Translations under genes and position numbers: made by a program
NCBI RefSeq assembly: GCF_964355755.1
Contig: NC_092677.1
Coordinates: 1,617,001-1,681,000 of the forward strand
Length of the DNA stretch: 64,000 nucleotides
Source: Antedon mediterranea
Taxonomy: Eukaryota; Echinodermata; Crinoidea; Comatulida; Antedonidae
Direction: 5' to 3'
In this document: positions 1 through 10,100 of the stretch, piece by piece
Position numbering within the stretch: position 1 is the stretch's first letter
Layout: each line of letters opens with the position of its first letter
Notes under the pieces: generated by a model
The model's database searches: none
Seen by the model: the letters and a program-made list of their open reading frames with translations, nothing else
What the model was told of the DNA's origin: nothing

Positions 1-1063
1 TAATTTTCTCTTTTGTATATATATATTGCAGATCTTTCTACCTTCATCTCATCCCACGTGCCACAATATGCTGACGACACTGTTCTCTATAGAGTAATCA
101 AATCCCCAGTTGATTGTGACTTTTTACAGGCTGACCTCAACTCTATCAATAAATGGGGTAAAACAAATCGTATGTCTCTCAATTCTGGTAAATGTAAAGT
201 CATTGAAATAACCCGCTCAAAAAACCACAACTCTTTCCAATAGTTCATCCTTAATAATCAAATCGAAACAGTGTCTCACTATAAGTACCTTGGAGTTACT
301 TTAACGTCGGATTTAACATGGAACCAGCATATATCCCAATCTGTTATTAAATGTAACCGACTTGTGGGTTTTATTAAACGTTTTGTTAAGACCAATGACC
401 ACCTTGTTCTTTTAAAACTTTTCACAACTATAGTAAGGCCAATCGTTGAATATGCAGCTCCCGTGTGGTTACCACATCAACAATGCAACATCAACCAAAT
501 CGAATCTATCCAAAGACGTTTCACTAGATCATGTTTTCCAGGCTATTTCCAAACTATATATTCCCTACGTCCATCTTACGAAGCCCGACTTACCTTCCTC
601 AAACTACCCCGGTTGACCATAGACTTAAATTTCTTCATGTTAAATTTGTTATTAAGTGTCTCTACGTAGATTTTCTGGTTGATGGTGCATTGTTGCCCAC
701 ACCAGTTTCTCGTAAAAATTATAAACAAGTTTTTAGGCATAAGGGTTCTCGTACCAATACATTTTACCACTCTGTTTTTATTTCCTTTCCAAGGTTGTTG
801 GATACCCTCCCTATTGAAGTGACTAATTTGTGCCTTTTTGGTTCCTCTAAGTTTTTCCCTGCCTTTTTTAATGTAGTTTGCTGTTAACTTGTTTTTGTCT
901 GCACCAGAGGGAGAGTCGTCGCATAGTGACTTGTCACTTTTCTACAATCCGCCAGACTGGTGTTAGTTTTCTTGTCTGTATTTTGTATTGCTTTATATGT
1001 TTTATATATATATTATCTGAATCTGAATCTGAAAAAAATAAATGAATTGAATTGAATTGAATT
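1..1063 (+). mobile_element. 3' part of a LINE retrotransposon, decayed
   Basis: The end of a non-LTR reverse transcriptase is readable. Positions 13-243 carry the QYADD catalytic motif and a DLN..NKW..MSLN..KCK stretch typical of CR1/Jockey-like enzymes. After an in-frame TAG at 241-243 the same frame continues at 271-669 (YLGV, the HI..S..K..N region, IVRPIVEYAAPVW, IESIQRRF). The reading then shifts to another frame, to about 887. The element ends in repeated CTGAAT and GAATT units at 1015-1063, a common LINE tail. The stop and the frame change show it is dead. The 5' part lies outside the window. Clade assignment is from motif memory only. Confidence 0.85.
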
Positions 1064-1196
1064 GTATAATATTCACTATCAGCGTCTGATGCTTCGACGC
1101 AAGTTCAATATTTGTCTGCTTGTCAGCCCGTGCCGAATCTGCCGTATAATTTTCCAGTATAAATGTAACTAGAATGCATTCATTTTTTATTATCAG

Positions 1197-1316
1197 GAAA
1201 TGCTTGCACTGGCAACATTTGTCAGAATGGAGCTAGTTGTGTCCAGGTTTCTGGTTCCTGTACAGCATACATCTGTACCTGTCCATCATGTTTTACTGGA
1301 ATATTCTGTGAAACTT
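1197..1316 (+). other. EGF-like exon of a relic receptor (intact)
   Basis: The exon follows TTATTATCAG, ends before gtaagttc, is 120 bp long and is phase 1-1. It reads NACTGNICQNGASC..GSC..ICTCPSC..FC and has eight cysteines, the same EGF variant that is repeated in the gene at 16310-28044. Its partners at 1433 and 1786 are damaged and no signal or TM exon was found for it, so it is most likely part of a broken copy. Confidence 0.6.
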
Positions 1317-1432
1317 GTAAGTTCTATGTTTGTCTGTTTGCTTTTATCAGAGTTCAAATACAAATTTAATTCATGTACATTGCAGTATAAAATCATTTTT
1401 TTAACTCCAATAAATGTATTTATTATCATCAG

Positions 1433-1555
1433 CGTCAAATGCTTGCTCCAACAATTTTTGTCAGAATGGAGCTGTATGTGTCCAGTTTTCTGGTTCCTGT
1501 ACAGCATACACATGTACCTGTTCATCATGTTTTACTGGAATATTCTGAGAAACTG
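1433..1555 (+). pseudogene. EGF-like exon with stop codon
   Basis: Splice sites (ATCATCAG / gtaagttc) and the 123-bp length match the intact EGF exons. The codon for the last cysteine is TGA instead of TGT (1546-1548), which puts a stop in the only frame compatible with the neighbours. This is a direct sign that the copy is dead or that the exon is skipped. Confidence 0.7.
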
Positions 1556-1785
1556 GTAAGTTCTATGATTTTTCTGCTTGTCTTTATCAGAATTCAAATA
1601 TGTATTTTACAGTCTATAGTTTTCTGAAAACTGTAATGCTCTCTTTTGTATAATATTCACTATCAGCGTCTGATGCTTGGGACGCAAGTTCTATGTTTGT
1701 CTGCTTGTCAGCCCGTGCCGACTGAATCTGCCCTATAATTTTCCAGTATAAATGTAACTAGAATGCATTCATTTTTATTATCATG

Positions 1786-1907
1786 GATAAATGCTTGCTC
1801 TGGCAACCTTTGTCAGAATGGAGCTGAATGTGTCACGGTTGTTGGTTCTTGTACAGCATACACGTGTACCTGTCCATCAAGCTTTACTGGATTTTTCTGT
1901 GAAACTT
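1786..1907 (+). pseudogene. EGF-like exon without splice acceptor
   Basis: It reads NACSGNLCQNGAEC..GSC..YTCTCPSSFTGFFCET and ends at a good donor (gtaagttc). The acceptor that is TTATCAG in sister exons is TTATCATG here, so no AG is present. The eighth cysteine is also changed to Ser (PSS). It is probably not spliced. Confidence 0.6.
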
Positions 1908-2228
1908 GTAAGTTCTATGTTTGTCTGCTTGTCTTTAGGATGTGGGGCTCAGGGCATAAAAGTAGTGAAATGAAGTAATAATAATAATTTGATGTCCTTT
2001 CTTTTCGTTACAATCTGTGAAATTTAGAAGGAGCCCGGGTCGGCTGAATCCGCCCTATAATTATCCAGTATAAAAGCATTTTGTAATTGTTAAATGCATA
2101 TGTAGGCCTACAGTATGTTGAATTAATTGTGCTCATTGCTAGTTAGGCATACTGATCATCAAAATTATAAGTCAGATCTACTAGAGTAAATAATTAATTT
2201 AATATTTGTAATATTCTATTATATTCAG

Positions 2229-2317
2229 TACATGTACTGGTGTGTGGTTGAAGGTTCTGAAACGACAATGATATGTAACTACAGTCCTACAACTGGTAGC
2301 ACCATTATCATAACATG
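2229..2317 (+). pseudogene. Truncated Ig exon copy
   Basis: After ATTCAG the sequence closely follows the start of the Ig exon at 7339-7689 (STCTG...EGSETTMICNYSPTTGSTIIIT), with a small internal deletion. It breaks off at ATAACATG, where it joins unrelated sequence that occurs again at 2921. The rest of the Ig domain is missing. Confidence 0.7.
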
Positions 2318-3003
2318 AATACGCATAATTTTGTTGAACAATAATCTTTTTGTTTTTTTTTATATTTTATGTAGCATTGACAACAACTTCTCCAACCAGT
2401 AAGTCGACTACACATACGTTCTATTTTTATTTTATTTTCCTCTAGTAAATATTATACAAATAATGAATTAATGTTTATGAGTGTAATGGTACAAATAATA
2501 GCATGATGTGAATGATGAAAGGTTATATATCAACGAGGCGACAGCCTCAAACATTCATTATTTGTTTTATATAACATCTAAATAGATTCCTGTCATTTGA
2601 ATCAAATAAAAATTGATTCACATTGATTAAAACAGTAACATTTGGTTTTTAATAATTATATTAAATATTAATATTTATATGGATTTTATAAACCTACTGT
2701 TAGTGTACTGTTAATTATGTCAACAAACGACCAAACAAGCCTAGGCCACAAGCCTAATACTAACAGTACTAGGCCTAGGCTGAAATATACGAAACGACAG
2801 GCAACTAGAACTCATCTAGGCTAAAAACACCACAGGCATAGAACAAATTATTATGAATGTGAACTGATGCAGTAAACAAATCATAATGGCACACTGGCAA
2901 GAACTGAAAGGTTTATCATGAATACGCATAATTTTGTTGAACAATAATCTTTTTTTTATCTTTTTTATATTTTATCTAGCATTGGCAACGACTTCTTCAA
3001 CCA
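2314..3003 (+). repeat. Tandem duplication carrying two 24-bp Ser/Thr micro-exons
   Basis: The stretch CATGAATACGCATAATTTTG with the following T-rich tract occurs at 2314-2352 and again at about 2920-2960, about 606 bp apart. Each copy leads into a possible 24-bp phase 1-1 exon: 2375-2398 (LTTTSPT) and 2980-3003 (LATTSST), each flanked by TAG and gtaagtcga. These would add short mucin-like linkers to a receptor. Expression is unproven. Confidence 0.5.
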
Positions 3004-3149
3004 GTAAGTCGACATTGCCCTTTTATTTTCCTCTAGTAAATATAATGCAATATGTTGTAGAGTGCTTTTATTGTTTTTCTCAATAGTATGAGCGTATATG
3101 TAGTTTAATAAATGGTCGTACAGATAATAACTAAATGAATTCACATTAG

Positions 3150-3263
3150 CATTAAATGTATGCAGCTTGAATTGTTTGAATGGAGGAAAGTGTACTAACA
3201 ATGACGATGGTGATGAAATGTGCCAATGTCAGAACGGATTCTCGGGAGAAACGTGCCGAACAG
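3150..3263 (+). other. Canonical six-cysteine EGF exon
   Basis: A 114-bp phase 1-1 exon lies between CACATTAG and gtaggccc. It reads LNVCSLNCLNGGKC..NDDGDEMCQCQNGFSGETCRT, with the regular EGF spacing and none of the two extra cysteines seen in the EGF exons of the gene at 16310. No TM or signal exon could be joined to it, so it is an orphan exon of the relic upstream copy or of an unrecognised gene. Confidence 0.65.
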
Positions 3264-4900
3264 GTAGGCCCTATGCAAATATGATTAATGTAGCGAAGAA
3301 ATCTGTGTGTTGTATGTTGGATAGGGTATTATAGAAACTATTGTTGAGTTTGTAGACACGAGTAGATAATGTTTAGTTTACACGGTTCCACAGATTTTGC
3401 TAAGTTTTACAGATCACCCGAATTTGTAATGCGTTATTTTCTAATTTTACAGTAATTGTACATTGCAAGTGCTACGAAGGGTTAACGAAAAAGTAAACGA
3501 AAACTTAGAAGACACTATATCGAATTTCATCAGTGAGAAACAAAACACATAAAAATAGAGAGGTTGTAACCTTACAATTATAAAAAGCTTATGTATTGTT
3601 GGCGTTGGTTCATAAATATGCATATTAATTTACATATTAACTGGTTTAATTTCAATTATTAAATTGTGACCCCCATATAAAATTGTCAATGGCCAACCAT
3701 ATAGTTTAGGGAGTAGCAACATAGTAGTAAAATAGTATAATGTAACAACAATTGATAATAATAAGCAACAATGTAGTTTAGCAAGATTTACCAATCGATT
3801 GGTGTTTGGGTATTTTATTTTATTTCAGCTATCAGCAAGTAAGTTTGCCTAAAGGTAACCATTACAAGTTTGAAAATTACAAACACGATGAAGAAAGCTA
3901 TGTATAGTATAAAGTGTAACTCAGATTGTTAATAGAGAAGACTTAATTGTGTATAAATGGTACTCACTTATAACAAACATTTCTCACGATAATTTGCCTA
4001 CTCATGGAAAGAACACCTTGATCATAATAGAAAATATTACATGAAATAGTGTTTATTGTATAATATAGTGAATCAACAGAGTTTTTCTGATTTTTATTTG
4101 TATAATAAATTATTATACCAATAAAAGATGAATGAACGACGTTGTAATGAACAAGAAACGCGCTAAGCACATATGAAATGTAATATTTGGGTTGAGGGAA
4201 AATTAATATTAATTTATCGTATTATTGGATAAAATTCTAAAGCCGCACCGTAGTCTGTGACAATAATCAAACATAAAAAAAACCGTTGTATCAAATATAA
4301 AATAGGTGTAAATAAAATCTGTGAACTTGTTATAATGTTGTACGTGCTCACTCTCATACTGATTCTGTATTCCAGCAATCGAGTATAGCAAGAAACAAAA
4401 ATGTGTTGCAGTGGCGTCGTCAAGGACTGGCGGCCGTTGGGTGCCAACAACCCCCACGTAAATCCAATGTCACTTCTATCATAATTTAGCCTAGACAGTC
4501 ATTTTATTAGACCTACTGAGCGAACATTCAGTCTGATTTCCTCCTCTACTTTTCTACAATATGCTTGCCTACAATCGTATCTGTTCTAATTCAGGAAGGA
4601 GAGGGGGTCCAGTCCTAGCTAAACATATTAAAAATCTATTTTCGGATTACTACTCAAATTAATTATTAATATTCCCAAGTAATTCGAATATTAAATCAAA
4701 GCCTAAAATCCAGAAAAAAAAAACACTTTGTTATTTCATTATTTAGCTAATTACCGCAAATTTCACTCCAAACACAGAAAACCAGTTGATCTGCTTTAAT
4801 ATAATAAAATCACCGGATATTTTTTTCCACCAATAATGTCAACAAATCTTGCTAGTAAACTTCCTAAAGGTACCGATTCGAAAGAATTTAAAGGACAACT
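3264..4900. other. No gene recognised
   Basis: The tract is AT-rich with stops in all frames. The only suggestive site is a 10-base piece between TTTCAG and gtaagt near 3829-3838, too short to call. Nothing convincing is seen on either strand. Confidence 0.5.
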
Positions 4901-5140
4901 TGACCGAGGACGATATTTTAACAACGTATTAAGAATGTACATATGATTTCAGAACAATCGCGAGATTACTAGAAATTTGAAAAAACTCATGACGTAAATT
5001 TTGCGATACACCTGTGACGTCACAGCAATTTACGGAGACGGCAGTACGGCGAGCGCGTGTGGCGATATCCATTATCTCACGATGGTTTAGAAATCATATG
5101 TACATCCCTAATACGTTTTTAAAATGTGGTCCTCGGTCAA
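4901..5140. mobile_element. Small inverted-repeat element (MITE-like)
   Basis: Imperfect arms of about 50 bp face each other. The left arm begins TTGACCGAGGAC (4901) and runs to CATATGATTT (about 4950). The right arm runs from AAATCATATGTACAT (5091) to TCCTCGGTCAA (5140). The middle contains GACGTCACAG. No clear target duplication is visible. Confidence 0.6.
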
Positions 5141-5793
5141 TTTAATTAATTGATTGTGTATATATTTCGACATAACGGCATTAACAATACCAGTATATTG
5201 AGGTTTAGATTTGCGACGACCGAAATACGTCATGTTAATTCATTCACTGTGCAAACACTTCCTGATTTTATCAGCATGCGATCAACAGTTATGTTTTGTG
5301 TGTTGTTTTGAAGTCGAGTCGATGAATATTAATAATGTTTATTCTATTAGTCTGTTGAGTAAACGCGACGACCCAGATAGACAAAATACTTTGGACTTCA
5401 CAGAGTGATTTGTTTTCTTGGGCTTATCTAACCACAGTAAATTTACAGCCACCTAACTCATGCAGTAAGGTAATTGATAGTTTCTATAATAAAGAACGAT
5501 TGTATAGGCTAGGTTTACCAAGGAAATAACTCTTCCCTGGTCTACCATTTTTGTAAATTATATTACAACATAATCGTATTTGTATGTTTCAAATTAATAT
5601 ACAGCGATGAAAGATCAAAGAATTATAAGACCTATTCATGTTGAGGCTTTATTATATCCGGGCGCATTATGCTGCATTCAGTTATTGAACGTTGGTGATA
5701 GGTAACTAACTTAAACCTGGATCTATAAAAACACATTATAATTAGTTTGGTTAGAAAACACACTTACGAATATTATGTTGGTTTTTATTGTTA

Positions 5794-5938
5794 AGCTCTG
5801 TTTACACTATCACACTTTATATGTCAAAAAAATGTGATATGCCCATATGAACATGATGATGTCATATCACTACCATATTTGTTGGGCATATCACCATCAT
5901 ATTTGTCAAACTAGTTTGATAGTGTTGTAGACAGAGCT
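5794..5938. mobile_element. MITE, TTA target site (PIF/Harbinger-like)
   Basis: The element starts AGCTCTGTTTACACTATCA and ends TGATAGTGTTGTAGACAGAGCT. It is flanked on both sides by TTA (5791-5793, 5939-5941). The duplicated block near 6990 reads TTTTATTGTTAGACAAC with no element and so serves as an empty site, which supports a TTA duplication. Relatives lie at 30666, 38248 and 38822. Confidence 0.75.
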
Positions 5939-6094
5939 TTAGATAACATGATAAAACCGTGTATGTCACAGGTACAAAGTAATTTGTGTTGTATGTTGCC
6001 GTTTAGGCGTGGGGAGTATAATACGTGTTCATTATTAATTTATTTTTTATTCCAATTTATAGGGTGTGTATTTTCAATATCCTGCTATAACAGT

Positions 6095-6135
6095 ATGTTT
6101 ACATATAATACATGTGTGTTTCATCCTTATTAACG
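6095..6135 (+). pseudogene. Broken signal-peptide exon
   Basis: This is a counterpart of the signal exon at 7148-7190, with the same end (TTAACG|gtacgtt), but two bases shorter. The frame runs MFTYNTCVFHPY and then stops, so it cannot start a receptor. Confidence 0.55.
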
Positions 6136-7147
6136 GTACGTTTAATCATGAAGCTACAGTATGCAATTGTTCAATGGTTTATGTAGAATAAATTTTCGAA
6201 ATACAGGTATATTTCTTGATCGTAAAGTAAGAGCTTATTAAAATGTGCACAATAAATGAATTAAATAATTAAACATTGATTAATAATTTTCTCCTAGTTT
6301 TATTTAGCACATGTACTTGTGTAATATTGACAGTTTGGGAGATGTTTTAATTATTTTATTGGCCAACATTCGGTATGTTGTCATCGTCCACAACGACGCT
6401 GCAAGTTTGTTTTATGAATAATATAACCATAGACCTACAAATGTATAGGTCCATGAAACCATTAATTGTTTATTTATATTCTGATATAATGGCATTAGGA
6501 AATATTAATACATCCTGATTATCACTATGGCGAACAAAGCTTCCGTGTGTTGAATGTTAAAAGATGTTTATTATTCATTTAAAGGCGGTCGGTATACATG
6601 CTTATGTGTACAGTATTATTATGTTAAGCCAACCGATACGATTTAGATAGTTTTTACTTTTGAGCGATTTATTTTCTTAGTTCTTGATTTTATCCAGCGC
6701 TGGTTTTTATCCCAGTAATTAAACTTTTGCAGTAAGGTAATGGTTTTGTTTTCATGAAATATACCGATTTATTTATGTTTCTAGTGGCTTGTTTCTTATA
6801 TTTTATCATCCGTATTTTTATGTTTCAAATTGACATACTGCAATGGAGTAGAATATATAAAGACGAAGGTTGAGGCTTAGTTATTTACCCACCGAGTAAA
6901 GTTTGCTTCATTTAGTAATCGCTAACTTTAGTGAGTAGGTACAGTATCAGATCTGATGTGAAAACACACTAAAGGATGTTATTGTGGCTTTTATTGTTAG
7001 ACAACACTAATAATAATAAAATAATACTCATAATACCAATGTAACATTTATATTGTACCGTAATACGTGTTCATTATTCATTTCATTTTAATTCCAATTT
7101 CTAGGGGTGTGTACGTCCATTTTCTGTGCATGACAACTATAACAGTT

Positions 7148-7190
7148 ATGTTTTCAAAAAATAGAAATGTTTGTTTCATCCTTTTTAACG
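7148..7190 (+). other. Gene A signal-peptide exon
   Basis: 43 bp, ATG to TTTAACG|gtacgtt, phase 1. Joined to 7339 it gives a basic start (K, N, R) and a hydrophobic core VCFILFNVLFSTC. Confidence 0.65.
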
Positions 7191-10100
7191 GTACGTTAAA
7201 TGTTGATATGATGTGGGCCTACAGTATTATTAGTCCAATTGCTACCGTAATAGTTACTGATATTATTTTCACATTTCATTAACTTTCAGATCTGTTAGAA
7301 TAAATAATTAGTTTAATATTTGTAATTTTCTATTTCAGTTTTATTTAGTACATGTACTGGTGTGACTGTAATAATTGACAACTTGGACGATGTGATTGAA
7401 GGATCTGAAACAAGAATGATATGTAACTACAATCCTACAACTGGTAGCACTATTATCATAACATGGAGTAATGTCACAGGAGGGGCATCTGAACCTATAG
7501 CAACAACTGTGGGTGCAACTAAAACAGTGCAGCCTGACTACATTGGTATCTTTACTCTTGACCCAAATGATGATAGAGTTCTTGTGATTGCTAACACTTT
7601 ACGTTGTTACAGTGGTGATTATCAATGTGAGGTTAATAATCTTGATAATCCTCCAATTGACAGCGATGTAGTTACTCTGAATGTTATATGTAAGTTCATT
7701 TTATTGTGCAGGCACTAAAATTATCTTTCTTGTGAAATTTAGAAAATTACGAATAGGAATATTAACTGTATTTTGATTACCTTTATTGCTTCTTAAAATA
7801 TGTTTGTCTTTTTTAACAAGCTTTAGCCTAAAGATGAAATAATTAAGCCTACTAATTTACTTTTTGTGGTTTAGTTTACGATTGTGGCTATTAATGCGTA
7901 ATGACTGATGATGTCAATTACTTGATATTTGAGCATGTTATTTAGGCCCACACTAAATATAATCTTTACTAATATGTATGATATGTAATCATTTGAGTAT
8001 CTCATTCTTGACTTACAGATATAGAGGACCCAGTATTAAGTTTTACTACACCTGTGAATGAAGGTGATCCAGTAGCATTGTCATGTGATGTCGTTTCCAA
8101 ACCAAACGCCCTGTTCACATTTAAGAAGGATGGATCAGTGTTACAGCAAGGAGGCTTGTCTACTTACACGTTCACCGCGGATCGGAACGATCAAGGAAGT
8201 TATACGTGTGAGGCAAGTAACACTGCTAGTACTAAAGCTACTGCTGGTCAGGTTTTAGATGTGTATTGTAAGTTTGCGCCTCTATATCATTCACATTTAA
8301 CTAAAACCCTAAAGAATAATCTCTGCATTAAACTTTGTTTAAACTCAAATGTAACTGTAATCTATATATTATAATTTAACTGTAATCTAGATTATAATTT
8401 AACTGTAATCTATAGATTCTAATTTAACTGTTAATTGTATTAGTTATGAATGTGTACTGAAATGTCAAACTATAAAGATATGATGTGTGATGGACGTGTG
8501 CAAGGGATTAAAACAGCAATTTAAAGAAACTCAAAACATTATTCTGCATAACTACTTTTTTTAAAGGGGAAGGGGTTGCAGTGCTTTTATAGAAAAAAAA
8601 ATTCCAATAACAATTATTTTAACTTATAATTAGTCGCTCCTGAAGTTACACCACTAGAAGACATTGAAGTTTCCCGAGGAGAAACTGTTGTGATAAGCTT
8701 TGACGTAGAGGCCAGACCTGCTGCTAACTATGATTGGTCATCACAAGGAGCAACTGACATTGATAACGACCCAGAAACATTCACATTTGTTGCTTCAAAC
8801 ACCATTGGTGATGTATATACTGTGACGTTGAATGCAAGTAATAAGGTGGCAGCAAGACAGAGTACAGTACAAGTCACTGTTGTAGGTAAGATCATGGAAA
8901 TAACAAGTCTATCAACAATGTTTTCATATACAAAAGTAATGTTTAAATTTTGTTCTGCCATCGAATCTATGTTTATTTTCATAGAACGATTGTAATCAGA
9001 ATTTGTAATAAAAGTTCATATTCCTCAATAAAATTACCTTATTTCAACCATGGAGAAAATTCGTTCATGTTTCAACTTTCAACTCAACAGATTCACATGC
9101 AACTACCAAACAAATATTTATTTCTATTTTAAAAGATTATTTATTTAACGATAATGTTGAAATAAAACAGTTACATTTTTAATTTATTTATTTATATTCA
9201 GCTTAGTTTATTTTGTAGTGATTTTTCACTTTCAACACAAACTTTGCTTTTAGAAAGCTATGCTTCATTCATTACTTATCTTTTATCTAAGAAATTGTAT
9301 TTTGTTGTTGTTGTGCAAGAAAAAACATCAACAATAACATTATTAACATCCACATTGAGTATCACATATCAATTCAGGTTTATATAGTTTCGATTTGAGA
9401 TATGGTTTTAAAAAATACAAAAATACTTTGGGAGGTATTAATAGCGATGTTAAATGTAGGTTATCCGTTACTAGCAATATTTTTGTTACTTTGCATGTTT
9501 CCATATATATATATATATATATCCTTTTTCAGAAAAGAATACACAAACTGTAAAAGTAGGACCTGATACAGTAAAAGTTGGCAAAAACGCAAAAATGACG
9601 TGTAACTATACAGTTGATTTAGGAGATTCATTGCTTCAACTTGACTGGTATAAAGCCGACGATGACGGCAATGAAATAGACAATGCTCTAGTGTCTAATA
9701 CAGGAAAAACGATCAAGGGTCGTTATACATTGTCTGTCGATAATGATCTTATAATAACCAATGTTGAAGTAAATGATGACGGTAATTATCTGTGCAAAAT
9801 TAAAACAGTTCTTGGACTATATGCCAGTGACAACAATACACTTACAGTACAATGTAAGTACTTCAAAATTCGTCAGCTACTAAATACTCCATATCTGCCA
9901 ATTATTTAGGCCCATATTCATGGATTGCCAAGTGAGAAAATCGACAGAGATGTGGCAATGCGTGTCACAGGACAAACACAAGATGCTCGTATCTGTTGTA
10001 CAATGTTTATGAAAGTGGAGTTTAAACACTTGTGTATGCACAATTGTCTATTGTATACTACTGGGTATACTACTTGGGTGCTTATACAAATAATTTACGC

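Larger units (their letters stand above)
5401..6180 (+). repeat. Diverged duplicate of the region before gene A
   Basis: Landmarks come in the same order here and at 6660-7260: CAGTAAGGTAAT, TATGTTTCAAATT.ATATAC, TTGAGGCTT, AAAACACAC, TTTTATTGTTA, TACGTGTTCATTATT, and a signal-exon-like ATG before GGTACGTT. It seems to be an old tandem copy of the 5' end of the receptor gene. A MITE has inserted into it (5794-5938). Confidence 0.6.

Noticed and set aside
5211-5408. Frame of 65 codons starting MRRPKYVML
   Set aside because: No splice partners, no domain and no duplicate; chance length in AT-rich DNA.
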